A stretch of DNA of 64,000 nucleotides, from contig NZ_WMEU01000010.1 of assembly GCF_009856295.1 (NCBI RefSeq), positions 1 through 64,000 on the forward strand. Reading direction: 5' to 3'. The translations under genes were made by a program, and so were the position numbers. Positions 1 through 8,526 of the stretch are shown piece by piece. Below the pieces are notes generated by a model that did not search any database, was not told the DNA's origin, and worked only from the letters and a program-made list of their open reading frames with translations. Numbering within the stretch: the stretch's first letter is position 1; every line of letters begins with the position of its first letter. Source of the stretch: Pontibacillus yanchengensis. GTDB lineage: Bacteria; Bacillota; Bacilli; Bacillales; BH030062.

Positions 1-51
1 TTGGTCCAACGAGGAGTTTAAAGTTATTATGAGGGGTTGGCAAGTGACTTT

Positions 52-93
52 TTTAATTTATGCCGGCCCCCGCGGGGGCCGGCATAAATTAAA
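52..93. terminator. 42-bp perfect palindrome, probable terminator
   Basis: A perfect 42-bp inverted repeat centred between bases 72 and 73. The central 22 bp are pure G/C apart from symmetry and the outer arms are AT-rich (TTTAATTTAT). It lies 18 bp past the stop codon of the minus-strand gene at 111-449 and ends in a run of T on that strand, so a terminator is the simplest reading. A protein-binding palindrome is also possible. Confidence 0.55.
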
Positions 94-110
94 TGCCAAT
101 CCTTACATTA

Positions 111-449
111 TTAGAATGCCATAAACACATCATTTCCATAGACCGGATTTTCTATTCTTAAATCGGAGAACTTATTCCGAGAAATAGCATTCCCATGCCA
201 ACCTTTCCTACCTTTTCCGAAACGATTTAAGTCGTTCTCTGTGAATAGCCCATCAATTTCAGTAATTGTCTGTACTTCGTCTTGACCTGATTGCATAACC
301 TCTAATTCAACAGAATCTTTTTGAGAAGTGTTTTCACACTCTTTTTCCAAAAGTATATTGGTACTTTCTTCTATTGGATTTTCTAGGGTTTGAGTTGAAT
401 CCATTTCTCCAAAATTTAAGGGAAGTTGTTCGTATTGCACTTTTATCAA
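111..449 (-). CDS. Hypothetical 112-residue acidic protein
   Basis: I do not recognise this protein. It is acidic and polar with no signal peptide or membrane segment; the middle (about residues 15-70) is rich in Glu, Ser and Thr and probably disordered, while the C-terminal 40 residues (GKGRKGWHGNAISRNKFSD) are basic and look folded. The start is TTG, chosen because AAGGAG lies 9 bases upstream. A long hairpin with a T-run ends about 34 bases before this start, the same arrangement seen before the 13407-14948 and 17159-17335 genes. A GC-rich palindrome follows the stop codon. Confidence 0.6.
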   Translation of the reverse strand: MIKVQYEQLPLNFGEMDSTQTLENPIEESTNILLEKECENTSQKDSVELEVMQSGQDEVQTITEIDGLFTENDLNRFGKGRKGWHGNAISRNKFSDLRIENPVYGNDVFMAF

Positions 450-484
450 GGAATGACACTCCTTCTCGATATTTTTAATACAAC

Positions 485-552
485 AAAAAAAGCACCATCA
501 TGTAGATATCCAAGGCACACTAGCCCTGGGTATCTATACATGATGGTGCTCC
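485..552 (-). promoter_or_regulatory. Leader hairpin with T-run (hairpin family copy 1)
   Basis: On the minus strand the arms AGCACCATCATGTA and TACATGATGGTGCT pair, an inner stem continues, and seven T follow. The hairpin lies directly in front of the 111-449 gene rather than behind a gene, so it may be an attenuator of that gene. It shares its outer stem with the hairpins at 956, 14985, 15614 and 17063. Confidence 0.55.
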
Positions 553-955
553 CATGCAATGTATAAAAATTAAATCTGAATTTATTAAATAAAATGTTCA
601 AACGTATCTTATAATTTAATTATACGTACATTGTATATCATATTGCAATAGTTTTTTGCTGAATGTAGTTTATTATATAGTTTCATCTATTTGTAAAAAT
701 ATAAATCAAAAGGTATAGACTTTTATGGGAGACGTTCCATTATACACAATAAATAACCTTCATTAACTTTTCTGAATATATATAAATCAATATCAATAGT
801 CTAAAAAGAAGAAGAAGATAAATGCCGCCTTTCGCTATGTGTGTACATACTGTGGATATAACATAAATTAATATTCAAGATGTTCATTTTATTCTATTTC
901 CTTCCTATAAAAGAACATAAAACAAAGGGGATAACCCCCACAGATTGGACGAGGA

Positions 956-1016
956 AGCACCGCTTACAATGGTTTGAAGAATCCCATTCTTCACGCCATT
1001 GTTAAAGCAGAGGTGC
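956..1016 (+). repeat. Degenerate hairpin (hairpin family copy 2)
   Basis: AGCACCGCTTACAATGG pairs imperfectly with a segment ending GCAGAGGTGCC, and an inner stem GAAGAAT/ATTCTTC forms the tip. The left arm matches the copies at 15614 and 17063 (GGAAGCACCGCT). No T-run follows, so this copy has probably lost terminator function. It lies about 290 bases before the 1306 gene; the stretch 561-1305 otherwise holds no convincing gene. Confidence 0.45.
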
Positions 1017-1153
1017 CTGTCACCCCTCGAGTATTATCGAACTCGACATAAACTGATAATTGACAAGCACCATTTTATAGAACAATTACAAGTAGAAATA
1101 CCCTAGAGGAAGTCTTGACCTTTCCGATGCTCAGAAAAAAATATACACCAAGC

Positions 1154-1192
1154 GCCATTAGCTAACCAAGTTAAGACGGTGGCTAATGGTGA
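1154..1192. repeat. Inverted repeat upstream of the 1306 gene
   Basis: CCATTAGCTAACC and GGTGGCTAATGG form a 12-13-bp imperfect stem around a loop of about 10 bases. There is no T-run. It could be part of the leader of the gene at 1306, but nothing else supports a function. Confidence 0.35.
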
Positions 1193-1305
1193 TAAAAACT
1201 CAGAGGAGAAACTGTACACCGAAGTAGTAGAAGGAAAGTTATTACCATATTGTTTTTTAGAAATCAGGTAGTAATCTCTAATTTTAACCAAGGAGTGTAA
1301 AGCCC

Positions 1306-1758
1306 GTGAATAAAACGCTAACCGTATCACAATTCACACACTTACTGCAAGATGCAATCAAAGCAGGCAAGATGGAATTAAAAATGCATAGTACTACAAC
1401 ATCAAATCTCTCCATCTCTTTTAGTCTTCCTATAGAATCTTTTTACACTACTTCTGAAAGTTTTGTATTTTACTTAGAGGGATGTGAAGATGGTGCTATC
1501 CAACTTAAATTTGTAGATGCTTCACAGGAATGCAAACCCCTTGAGGAGATAAAAGTCACTGTAGAAGTTAAAAAAAATATTACTAAAAAAAATGGGTATT
1601 GGATTCATTTTAAAGAGGTAAGTCTTCTTTTTTGGGGTTCAAACATCCATGATGTGATTAAAAAATACTTTTTTAAAGTAAACAGAGATTTTGACCACAA
1701 TAGATACGATACAGAAACAGAACTTAGTAACGCAATCATAGAAGGGCGAAAACTTTAA
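1306..1758 (+). CDS. Hypothetical 150-residue protein
   Basis: I do not recognise this protein. It has no signal peptide or membrane segment, an alternating beta-strand-like pattern in the middle and an amphipathic C-terminus. The GTG start is preceded by AAGGAG at about 10 bases. Its last 16 residues, DTETELSNAIIEGRKL, match 12 of 16 positions of a 24-residue ORF at 15148-15222 in the same accessory region, so the two are probably related by duplication and decay. Base composition is AT-rich like its surroundings. Confidence 0.6.
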   Translation: MNKTLTVSQFTHLLQDAIKAGKMELKMHSTTTSNLSISFSLPIESFYTTSESFVFYLEGCEDGAIQLKFVDASQECKPLEEIKVTVEVKKNITKKNGYWIHFKEVSLLFWGSNIHDVIKKYFFKVNRDFDHNRYDTETELSNAIIEGRKL

Positions 1759-2022
1759 GCATCTTTAATAACTGTCCTTGTTCCGCTATTCGCAATAAGA
1801 ATCTATTATACAAATTGTCTGTGAACTTTTAATATTCACAGACATTTATAATTAAGCATTATCCTTAAGTTAATTGTTCAAATAATCTCTTTCCACTTCA
1901 TGATCTAGACTCTTCTTGGTAATTTCCCTTCATGCAATAATATCGCATTAGTCTGTCTTGCTCTGGTTACACAATATCTTTTACAAGAATACTAACCATG
2001 TCCATTTCAAATCTAGTCAAAC

Positions 2023-2439
2023 CCCTATTTTACTTGTTTTGGAGCAGAAAATTTAACTCATGCTAAATTTGAACATTGGCTTAAGGAGACGAAGGGGCGA
2101 TCTACTAGTTTTAGAAAAAGAATTAGCAAATGGAATGAATTGAAGAAAAAAGCAGGGTTTGACGCTTTAAAGAATACGGACTATACACCAGAAGGTATGG
2201 TTAAGGACTTAATGGATTTTACAAATAAATTCTTTAGTCAGCATGGCCGGAACCCTACTCAGAAGGAAACAAATGAAATGATGAAGCCTATTTAAATATC
2301 CACAATCACTCGCATCGTAGGTAATTCATACAGAGATATTATGAAAGACAACGGTATTGAGGTTGGTCATCATTATAATGAAGAAAAATTGATTCAATGT
2401 CTCAATAAATATTTAGTATGCAACATTACATTATTTTAG
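2023..2439 (+). pseudogene. Decayed protein with homing-endonuclease-associated repeats
   Basis: Reading in frame from about 2023 gives a protein-like sequence without a start, broken by one TAA stop near 2293 and continuing in the same frame to TAG at 2437-2439. It contains two degenerate repeats of the homing-endonuclease-associated type: SKWNELKKKAGF closes one repeat, and HGRNPTQKETNE followed after the stop by STITRIVGNSYRDIMKDNG forms the next. Such repeats bind DNA in HNH homing endonucleases and related phage proteins. The catalytic part is not present here. The recognition is by motif only. Confidence 0.55.
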
Positions 2440-2508
2440 TTTTAGATTGATTATGGATTTTGTTGTTGAAACATTATTAGTGATATATAGGTTATAAACA
2501 CCGATTAT

Positions 2509-2796
2509 CTAAGTATCCAAACAAAGCATTTTATCAATCATATAATTAGCACTCTGTAAGATTTCTATTACTTCATCTGGTGTCATACCGTACTTATTGG
2601 CAGTACGTTCTATTGGAGTAGCAATAGAGTCCATCAACACATACTCTCCAGGATTCTTAGCTTCATTCGACATTTTAAAGTCAACGAATAAGCAATACTC
2701 ATAAATTTCTTTTTCAGGATTAGGTAACAGGTTAATAGCATTTTGTCGTTCCAATTCATTAATAATTTCATCCAATAGTTCTGAGTCCTTACACAT
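2509..2796 (-). CDS. Hypothetical 95-residue protein
   Basis: A small soluble, acidic, helix-rich protein that I do not recognise. The start ATG has a strong ribosome-binding site, AGGAGGG, 5 bases upstream, which makes it a likely real gene. The segment TANKYGMTPDEVIEILQSA resembles a short helix-turn-helix or protein-binding helix pair, but that alone does not assign a function. It stands alone, divergent from the secreted nuclease at 2978. Confidence 0.65.
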   Translation of the reverse strand: MCKDSELLDEIINELERQNAINLLPNPEKEIYEYCLFVDFKMSNEAKNPGEYVLMDSIATPIERTANKYGMTPDEVIEILQSANYMIDKMLCLDT

Positions 2797-2977
2797 AGTA
2801 TCCCTCCTTTTTAATACAACTGATTATACCTCAATAAATGTCATGGTCATTGAAAATGGTAGAAAATTTACCAATTATTAATTTCTGTAACTCAAGAGAT
2901 AGAAGAAGTGCTATTGTTCTATTCCCTTCTTTCAAAATGGTATAATTAGGTAAATGATTATTAGGAGGAATCTTTAT

Positions 2978-3979
2978 ATGAAATGGAAGTCATTATTGCT
3001 ATCAGCAATGTTGGTTCTATCGTTTGCTCTACCAGCTAATGCTGCAAGCTTTGGCAGTGAACCAGGAGTACCAACGGATAAAACCTGGTCAGTACAATTT
3101 AATACAACAATTGATGAAGATTCATTAGATGAGGTTTATGTAACGAAAGAAGGTTCTTCTGCTCAACTTCAACAATCTATAAGTCTATCAAGTGAGGACA
3201 CAGTTAGTATTGAAGCGCCAGATGAAGGATATCAACCTAGTCAGAGCTACACCCTACATATTGGAGGAATTACTTCATCGGCCGGTGTTTCCATGACCGA
3301 AGAAACAACCTATGACTTTACGATACAGGAGGAAAACAAGAAGTCAGCTACCGTCACTCGAGTTGTTGATGGGGACACGATTGAAGTGAACGTAGATGGT
3401 GAAACGGAAGATGTACGTATGCTTTTAGTAGATACTCCAGAAACGAAACACCCATCCAAACCAGTACAGCCATTTGGACCTGAAGCAAGTGAATTCGCAA
3501 AAGAAAAGCTAAGTGGTAAAGAAATCACCCTAGAATTTGATGGTCCTAAACGCGACAAATATGATCGCTTGCTAGCTTATGTATGGGTAGATGATAAGAA
3601 CTTCAACAAGATGCTATTAGAAGAAGGATTAGCTCGTTACGCTTATGTTTATGACCCTCCTTATACTTATTCTCAGGAATTCATGAAAGCTCAAAATAGA
3701 GCTAAGGATGCTGAAAAAGGGATTTGGAGTATAGATGGTTATGTCACTGAAGATGGGTTTAACTCTGATGCTACTGAAGAGGAAACAGGAACAGGTGATG
3801 ACAATACGAATGATGGTTACACTGGTCCGTATGATCCATCTGGAGATGATCGTAATTGTGGAGATTTCGATACGCAAGAAGAAGCACAATCCTTTTTCGA
3901 AGCAGCTGGAGGTCCTGATTCCGATCCACACCGTTTAGATGGAGATGGTAATGGGGTTGCTTGTGAGAGTTTGCCATAA
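2978..3979 (+). CDS. Secreted thermonuclease with excalibur domain
   Basis: A 333-residue exported nuclease of the staphylococcal-nuclease family, which cuts DNA and RNA with Ca2+. The first 23 residues are a Sec signal peptide ending ANA-A. An Ig-like segment spans about 24-117. The SNase domain (about 125-250) keeps DGDTIEV, the arginine of [10 protein letters not shown], the FGPEA glutamate and the arginine of DKYDRLLAY, all known active-site positions. The C-terminus is an excalibur Ca-binding module (NCGDF...[10 protein letters not shown]). The ATG at 2978 was chosen over 2954 because AGGAGGA lies just before it. TATAAT at 2941-2946 is a possible -10 box. Confidence 0.88.
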   Translation: MKWKSLLLSAMLVLSFALPANAASFGSEPGVPTDKTWSVQFNTTIDEDSLDEVYVTKEGSSAQLQQSISLSSEDTVSIEAPDEGYQPSQSYTLHIGGITSSAGVSMTEETTYDFTIQEENKKSATVTRVVDGDTIEVNVDGETEDVRMLLVDTPETKHPSKPVQPFGPEASEFAKEKLSGKEITLEFDGPKRDKYDRLLAYVWVDDKNFNKMLLEEGLARYAYVYDPPYTYSQEFMKAQNRAKDAEKGIWSIDGYVTEDGFNSDATEEETGTGDDNTNDGYTGPYDPSGDDRNCGDFDTQEEAQSFFEAAGGPDSDPHRLDGDGNGVACESLP

Positions 3980-4045
3980 ACTTTAATTTTCACTTTCCAA
4001 TATCTAATAGTAATTGAGATTTCATGAAAATCTCCTAGTATTTAA

Positions 4046-4079
4046 AAGAGCCGTTCTATATACTGGAATGGCTCTTTTA
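4046..4079. terminator. Bidirectional terminator
   Basis: AAAAGAGCCGTTC and GGAATGGCTCTTTT form a stem with A and T runs on both sides. It lies between the convergent genes ending at 3979 (+) and 4081 (-) and can serve both. Confidence 0.8.
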
Positions 4080-4080
4080 T

Positions 4081-4299
4081 TCATTTGACGCTATGGTTAT
4101 TAGATTTCCCCAACCCTTCTCCATTATATGGAAAAATTTCACCATTGGGATATTCTTTAACCAAACCATCTTTCGTAGTATAAACAATATAGGTATTATT
4201 TACTTTTGCATCTATTTTAGCTCTTTCCCCTGTCATTTTCGCCCATTGGTTAACCCAACCATACTTTGTTTTGTTTGAACGGTCATTTTGTTCAAGCAT
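4081..4299 (-). CDS. Small conserved-looking hypothetical protein, 72 residues
   Basis: A soluble, basic-to-neutral small protein without signal peptide. The pattern DAKVNNTYIVYTTKDGLVKEYPNG suggests a short beta-hairpin fold. I cannot name a family. The ATG start is preceded by AGGTGGTG, a usable ribosome-binding site, and a bidirectional terminator lies right after the stop codon. It separates the two secreted nucleases of this region but points away from the first and is in line with the second; no functional link can be claimed. Confidence 0.6.
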   Translation of the reverse strand: MLEQNDRSNKTKYGWVNQWAKMTGERAKIDAKVNNTYIVYTTKDGLVKEYPNGEIFPYNGEGLGKSNNHSVK

Positions 4300-4411
4300 A
4301 CTTATTCACCACCTGAATTCATCATTCTGGCAATCATATTATATCATACGGTTATATTCATTCATTAACTTCATTGAACAGAAGAATCATGCATTGTTTT
4401 ATTCCAGTTTA

Positions 4412-4444
4412 GCGCACTTATGCGTAAGATTTGATTTCGAGATA
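4412..4444 (+). repeat. 33-bp repeat, copy 1
   Basis: Most diverged of seven copies (about 25 of 33 positions match the consensus). It begins GCGC and ends TTGATTTCGAGATA. It lies between the 4081-4299 gene and the lipoprotein nuclease at 4635. The rest of 4300-4634 holds nothing I can identify. Confidence 0.45.
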
Positions 4445-4634
4445 AATTTCAAATTTCTACTATAGCACACGTTAGTGGAAGATAAATTCTTATTTGGTTA
4501 ACATCGAATAATAAAACTTCGCATCCTGTAATACATTAATAGATTTGAACTTCTTCGGATTTAATTTTTGAAGTCGTCAGCGGGAACGAAAACAGACCTA
4601 TTGATTAATCGATCTTATTGATTCAGGTATGAGC

Positions 4635-5573
4635 TTACTCTCCAACCATCCCATCACCATCATTATCTCGCATATAGGGGTATAGCCAATGATCACTCAT
4701 TATTGGCATACTAAAACCAGCTGCTTTTGCTTCTTTGATTGTCACTTGTCCGTTACCGTTCGTATCAACGCTAGAAATATCACCGTTTGAATTTGAACCC
4801 GTCGAATCGGAAGGCTCACTGTCTGTTAAACCAAGTGATTCGTTTACTTCATCAGGATTCACATTGTCAAATGTATCAACGATTTCGTTACCCTTTAACG
4901 TATAGGTGTACTGATAACTTGAAGGAATCTGCGTTTCCGTATTCGGATATGTAATAATTGCTTCAAAGTTCGTAGCGCCACCTGCCTTGCGGATCGCATC
5001 TTCCATATAGGCTTGATCACCGTGACGATTGAGCGTGCTTTCTTGTGGTGTTATATTATAAGCATTCGATACCCCTCCGAGAGAATCAGCAATAACATGC
5101 CCTTCATCTAAAACGTCACTTTCGACACCAGGAACTTTCGCCTCATCAGAGTAGTATCTTCCAGACGATAATACAGGTTCCTTACCGTCATCTTGTAAAA
5201 TGATTTCATCTGCAACGACACGTACTAGTTGCCCATGTTCATTCGTAAATGCCCAATATTCACGGTCCCCGTAACCAATGTCAACAACGACATTCGTTTC
5301 ACGATCTCCAGACAAATCACCACCATCAACTTCAATACGTTTATATCCTGAGAACAGGTCATTATTTGTTTCGGTTGGCGTTTCCTCTACAGTTGATTCA
5401 TCAACACTCGAGGTAGTAGCTTCTTCTTTTTCGCTATTTTTATCTGTATTAGCTGTGGCTGCTTCTTGTGAATTTGTTTCTTTATCTGTAATGGATGTAT
5501 CTTCTACCTCAGTACAACCAACCATAAAGATGGTCGTTAAAAGTAAAATTAAATAGCTCATTTTCTTTTTCAT
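4635..5573 (-). CDS. DNA/RNA non-specific endonuclease lipoprotein
   Basis: A 312-residue lipoprotein: residues 1-20 form a lipoprotein signal peptide with lipobox MVGC, followed by a Ser/Thr/Glu-rich linker to about 75. The nuclease domain (about 75-235) carries DEGHVIADSLGG, a variant of the DRGH motif of the beta-beta-alpha NUC family, and the downstream asparagine in NAYNITPQ that binds the metal. The C-terminus has two Ca-binding loops (DTNGNGQVT and DNDGDGMVGE), the second like an excalibur loop. AGGAGAG precedes the ATG. With the thermonuclease at 2978 it would give this cell two externally acting, calcium-linked nucleases. Confidence 0.85.
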   Translation of the reverse strand: MKKKMSYLILLLTTIFMVGCTEVEDTSITDKETNSQEAATANTDKNSEKEEATTSSVDESTVEETPTETNNDLFSGYKRIEVDGGDLSGDRETNVVVDIGYGDREYWAFTNEHGQLVRVVADEIILQDDGKEPVLSSGRYYSDEAKVPGVESDVLDEGHVIADSLGGVSNAYNITPQESTLNRHGDQAYMEDAIRKAGGATNFEAIITYPNTETQIPSSYQYTYTLKGNEIVDTFDNVNPDEVNESLGLTDSEPSDSTGSNSNGDISSVDTNGNGQVTIKEAKAAGFSMPIMSDHWLYPYMRDNDGDGMVGE

Positions 5574-5949
5574 TTTAGGACTCTCCTATAATAGTTTCAT
5601 AATTGTTCAAAAAAATCTCGGAATGTTCGCATAGGTTAACCTATTGATCTTGCAATTACTTTACGAACTTCAGAAATATCAACTTCATCCTCTTTTTTTC
5701 TTTGTTAGTTGAAGACTGAATTATCATAATCATTAATAACATTTTACCACATAATGTTATTAATCCTTCGAGTTTCTTGAATCTGAATAGATTGCATTTC
5801 AAATAACAAGTGAACTAGCACCCTAATTCGTGCGATGACAATAGCTGTTATATTTAGGTTAGAAAGGTGAAATATTTGATATAAGAAGGACGACACATAT
5901 TAGATACATATAATATGTGCCCCTAAATTTATTGCCTTCTTCAACTAAA

Positions 5950-5982
5950 GCGGCCGAATAGGGATGACTTGAATTAGAGATG
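5950..5982 (+). repeat. 33-bp repeat, copy 2
   Basis: Begins GCGGCCGAATAGGG and ends GACTTGAATTAGAGATG. It overlaps the stop codon of the small minus-strand ORF at 5974-6096, so on that strand it starts the 3' untranslated region. The stretch 5574-5949 upstream of the nuclease gene shows no gene. Confidence 0.6.
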
Positions 5983-6096
5983 AATTTCCATCTGGTAAGC
6001 AAAAACCAGAGCTGCTGCACCAACTCCTATCATTATTCCATCGGTTAAAGCTCCTATTAAACCTCCAATCAGAACAAATCTAGTTATTTCAAACAT
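5974..6096 (-). CDS. Putative 40-residue membrane peptide
   Basis: A short ORF encoding one long hydrophobic stretch rich in Gly and Ala (RFVLIGGLIGALTDGIMIG and GAAALVFAY), which would span the membrane once or twice. The ATG is preceded by GAGGAA at a short spacing. It lies downstream of the small membrane protein at 6319-6570 on the same strand and its stop codon sits inside a 33-bp repeat. Too short to assign a family; the membrane pattern and ribosome-binding site are the only support. Confidence 0.4.
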   Translation of the reverse strand: MFEITRFVLIGGLIGALTDGIMIGVGAAALVFAYQMEIHL

Positions 6097-6318
6097 AGAT
6101 TCCTCATGGATCCAACCTTTTGCAATTACAGCATTCTAATGAACATAAATTAGCTCCTAATGCTGGGACAAGTTCTATAAACCGTGTCTAGTATAGTGAC
6201 CAGATTGAGCTTTTGTAATTATAAAAAAAGAAATCACTCCTAAGTATAATCAGCTTAATTAAGCTGTACTATATAAAGAAATGAAGAGTAGTTAAATACA
6301 CCATTTTTATCAAAAGAA

Positions 6319-6570
6319 TTAAAAAGCGAACCAATACATAACTATCAATAATAAATAAATTGCGATGATTAAAGAAGAAATCAATAAACCTATTGTTTTC
6401 CATGTTCCTTTTTTACTAATAAATGCTGTTATGAAAGCCCCTAACACACCTACAACTAATAGTCCATTAACAAGTTCAGCTGTCCCTATCTGAGTAAGAA
6501 CCAGTAGTGGATAAAATATAGCGGTTACTAACAATAATGTAATAGAGATCTTGCCATATTTTTGTTCCAA
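6319..6570 (-). CDS. Small membrane protein, 83 residues
   Basis: Three predicted membrane helices (about residues 8-27, 33-52 and 59-81) with a short basic loop KKGTWK between the second and third. I do not recognise a family; small three-helix proteins of this kind are common and unnamed in Bacillaceae. The start is TTG, supported by GGAGGTG 7 bases upstream; no ATG start fits. It lies between two 33-bp repeats (5950 and 6716), which makes it one of the small cassettes of this region. Confidence 0.65.
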   Translation of the reverse strand: MEQKYGKISITLLLVTAIFYPLLVLTQIGTAELVNGLLVVGVLGAFITAFISKKGTWKTIGLLISSLIIAIYLLLIVMYWFAF

Positions 6571-6683
6571 AAATTGGCACCTCCAATTTAAAATTGCTAC
6601 TTCCTAATATTACCACTATTTGCTTTTATTAAGAACCAGTAAAAGACGAAATACTTATTTTCAGGGTATGACCTAAAAATAAT

Positions 6684-6719
6684 AAAAAGCGCGAATCTCT
6701 TTTTGTTCCAGATTCGCGC
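6684..6719 (-). terminator. Terminator adjoining 33-bp repeat copy 3
   Basis: GCGCGAATCT and AGATTCGCGC form a perfect 10-bp stem; on the minus strand it is followed by TTTTT. It lies downstream of the anti-sigma gene and overlaps the first bases of the 33-bp repeat at 6716. Confidence 0.65.
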
Positions 6720-6748
6720 CCGAATCTGGAAGACTCGAATTCGAGATT
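6716..6748 (+). repeat. 33-bp repeat, copy 3
   Basis: Begins GCGCCCGAATCTGG and ends GACTCGAATTCGAGATT, with a palindromic core CTCGAATTCGAG. On the minus strand it stands directly before the terminator at 6684-6719. Confidence 0.7.
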
Positions 6749-6861
6749 GTATTACTGGAATATCAATAACTGGAACTGGTGATTTACTTATAAGAATATC
6801 AGGAGTGTTTGAGGTATTCTTTTTAATTTATATTTATGAACCTTTGTTAACATACATAGGT

Positions 6862-6902
6862 GGTACTCCTGTTTGTATATCAGATTTACAAACAGGAGTA
6901 CC
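6862..6902 (-). terminator. Perfect 16-bp hairpin after the anti-sigma gene
   Basis: GGTACTCCTGTTTGTA pairs perfectly with TACAAACAGGAGTACC around a 9-base loop, 42 bases after the anti-sigma stop codon. There is no clean T-run on either side, so it may be a mRNA-stabilising or weakly terminating structure. Confidence 0.5.
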
Positions 6903-6944
6903 GTCCTACGTTTTATTGTAATTAGAAATAAATTCATAGAACCT

Positions 6945-7949
6945 TTATTCAATGTTAATTTTCACTGGTTCTAAGATTAGTGGATTGTTTGGATCTTCGC
7001 CTTCAATGGCAACTGAAGTGATTACTTTGATATATTCTGTGTTTTTTCTAATGTTCTCTGGAATAATACTTCTGCCCTTAATAACCCACTGGTCATTAAC
7101 TAGTTTTTTCTCTAACTCAATTCCATCCTTTGTTATAAAGATTTTGTTACCTTTGTCAGTAATTATTTGTAATCGGACCTGATTATTCTTCTCTGAGGCT
7201 GGAAAAGTGGCACTGTAATCAATAGACGTTGAAGCCTCTCCTGTTACAACTTTATCGAATTGTACCTGAATATCTCCATTAATGCTCTCAACCATCTGAT
7301 TAACATGGGTAGTTTGCGTCGGGAGATGATTTATCGGAACCTCAAAATACCAGTCCCCTTCTTGACTACCAATTCGATTAAACCTTATTGGAAGCGTTGC
7401 TCGATTTCCTATGTCCTCTTTCGGATAATACGTTTGAATTTGTCCCACGTATCCTTGGTCCGTTTTCTTTAACTGTACAACCTCCTTGCTGTCTGATATT
7501 CCATCATCTCCATGGAAAATTTCATAGAAGCTACTAAGTTGATCATTTTCCTTTGTTTCGTTAACTTTACCAGTAACTTCGAATGTAACTCCAATAGCTG
7601 TCCCATCAAAATAGGCACTAGTTACTTGAACATGAACACCTTGGTCACTTGCTGTTTCATCCAGTTTTGTGATCAATTGTTCTGAAGCTAAGTCTCTCCC
7701 AACCATGTCATTAAACTCTGAATAAACTTGCCCTAAAAAAGGTAGGTTCGTAAAGGCTGATGATAGTGAAGGAACCGAAAAGCTTACCACTAACATCATT
7801 ACAGCAGCAACTGCCGGTACCATCCAACGATTCATACCGATCTTTTTTTTATGACTAGCATTTTGTACACCTAACTTAATTGCATTATGAACATCCTTTT
7901 GAGGTACTTCTATTTTTTCATACTTTTCTTTGTATAACTTTTCGTTCAT
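6945..7949 (-). CDS. Anti-sigma factor, DUF4179 type
   Basis: A 334-residue membrane protein cotranscribed with the sigma factor, which it probably holds at the membrane until a signal arrives. Residues 1-40 are cytoplasmic, one membrane helix spans about 42-65 (WMVPAVAAVMMLVVSF), and the outer part begins with the DUF4179 segment (about 65-165: SSAFTNLPFLGQVYSEFND, then SAYFDGTAIGVTFEV) and ends in a second beta-rich domain. The start ATG is preceded by AAGGA and lies inside the sigma gene, a 32-base overlap that implies translational coupling. Family knowledge and context give the role; the signal is unknown. Confidence 0.8.
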   Translation of the reverse strand: MNEKLYKEKYEKIEVPQKDVHNAIKLGVQNASHKKKIGMNRWMVPAVAAVMMLVVSFSVPSLSSAFTNLPFLGQVYSEFNDMVGRDLASEQLITKLDETASDQGVHVQVTSAYFDGTAIGVTFEVTGKVNETKENDQLSSFYEIFHGDDGISDSKEVVQLKKTDQGYVGQIQTYYPKEDIGNRATLPIRFNRIGSQEGDWYFEVPINHLPTQTTHVNQMVESINGDIQVQFDKVVTGEASTSIDYSATFPASEKNNQVRLQIITDKGNKIFITKDGIELEKKLVNDQWVIKGRSIIPENIRKNTEYIKVITSVAIEGEDPNNPLILEPVKINIE

Positions 7950-8460
7950 GATAATCCTTCCCTTCTATCTTTTCTTTAAGCTCCTTCTTCCCTCTTTGTA
8001 GATAAGTTTTCACTGTATTTTCAGGTATCTCCATGGTCTGTGCTACATCTTTAATCGGAAGATCGTGAAAGTAGAATAGGGTTATGGCATCGCGATAGTT
8101 TTTACTTAAGTGTTTAATCGCCTCAACCAGATCCATATACTTCACGTCTGGATCATTCATAGAAAAGATTTCACCTATGTCTTCGGTCGCCACACTCTTT
8201 TTTTGCTTTCTATTCACTTCATAGGCTGTGTTAATTAATATTCGAATAAGCCACGTGGTAAAATACTTATCATTTCTTAGCTTCTTAAGATTACGATAGG
8301 CCTTAAATGAAGTCTCTTGTACAACATCCAATGCATCTTCACGATTACCTGTATATAAAAATGCTGTCCTATACATCTGTTCGCTATGAAGCATTAGTAG
8401 CTCTTCAAAAGCTTCTTCGTAACCTTTTTTAGCTTTTTTTATCAAGTTTGCTTGTTTCAT
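7918..8460 (-). CDS. ECF RNA polymerase sigma factor
   Basis: A 180-residue extracytoplasmic-function sigma factor. Region 2 is seen in FLYTGNREDALDVVQETSFK (about residues 35-55), region 4 in the helix-turn-helix DLPIKDVAQTMEIPENTVKT (about 130-150). Regions 1.1 and 3 are absent, as is normal for the group. AAAGGAGG precedes the ATG. The overlapping downstream gene is its probable anti-sigma factor. Direct TGAAAC repeats upstream resemble ECF -35 boxes and suggest that it controls itself. It lies between two 33-bp repeats, which is unusual for a regulatory pair. Confidence 0.9.
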   Translation of the reverse strand: MKQANLIKKAKKGYEEAFEELLMLHSEQMYRTAFLYTGNREDALDVVQETSFKAYRNLKKLRNDKYFTTWLIRILINTAYEVNRKQKKSVATEDIGEIFSMNDPDVKYMDLVEAIKHLSKNYRDAITLFYFHDLPIKDVAQTMEIPENTVKTYLQRGKKELKEKIEGKDYHERKVIQRKV

Positions 8461-8487
8461 GATATCCTCCTTTATCCATTAGAGATT

Positions 8488-8526
8488 GTGAGGGCTTCAA
8501 AAGTTTCAAGAGAGTTTCAAAAGAGA
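8488..8526 (-). promoter_or_regulatory. Candidate self-regulated ECF promoter
   Basis: On the minus strand TTGAAACTC, TTGAAACTT and TTGAAG follow one another about 11 bases apart, some 30-60 bases before the sigma start codon. GAAAC is the usual ECF -35 core. A clear -10 box is not visible. The rest of 8461-9040 shows no gene; AGGGACGGTT at 8674 resembles a common dispersed Firmicute repeat. Confidence 0.35.

Noticed and set aside
1103-1330. 75-codon minus-strand ORF
   Set aside because: It overlaps the start region of the 1306 gene and a hairpin, and lacks a ribosome-binding site.
6703-6921. 72-codon plus-strand ORF
   Set aside because: It spans a terminator, a 33-bp repeat and a perfect hairpin; the translation is an artefact of these repeats.
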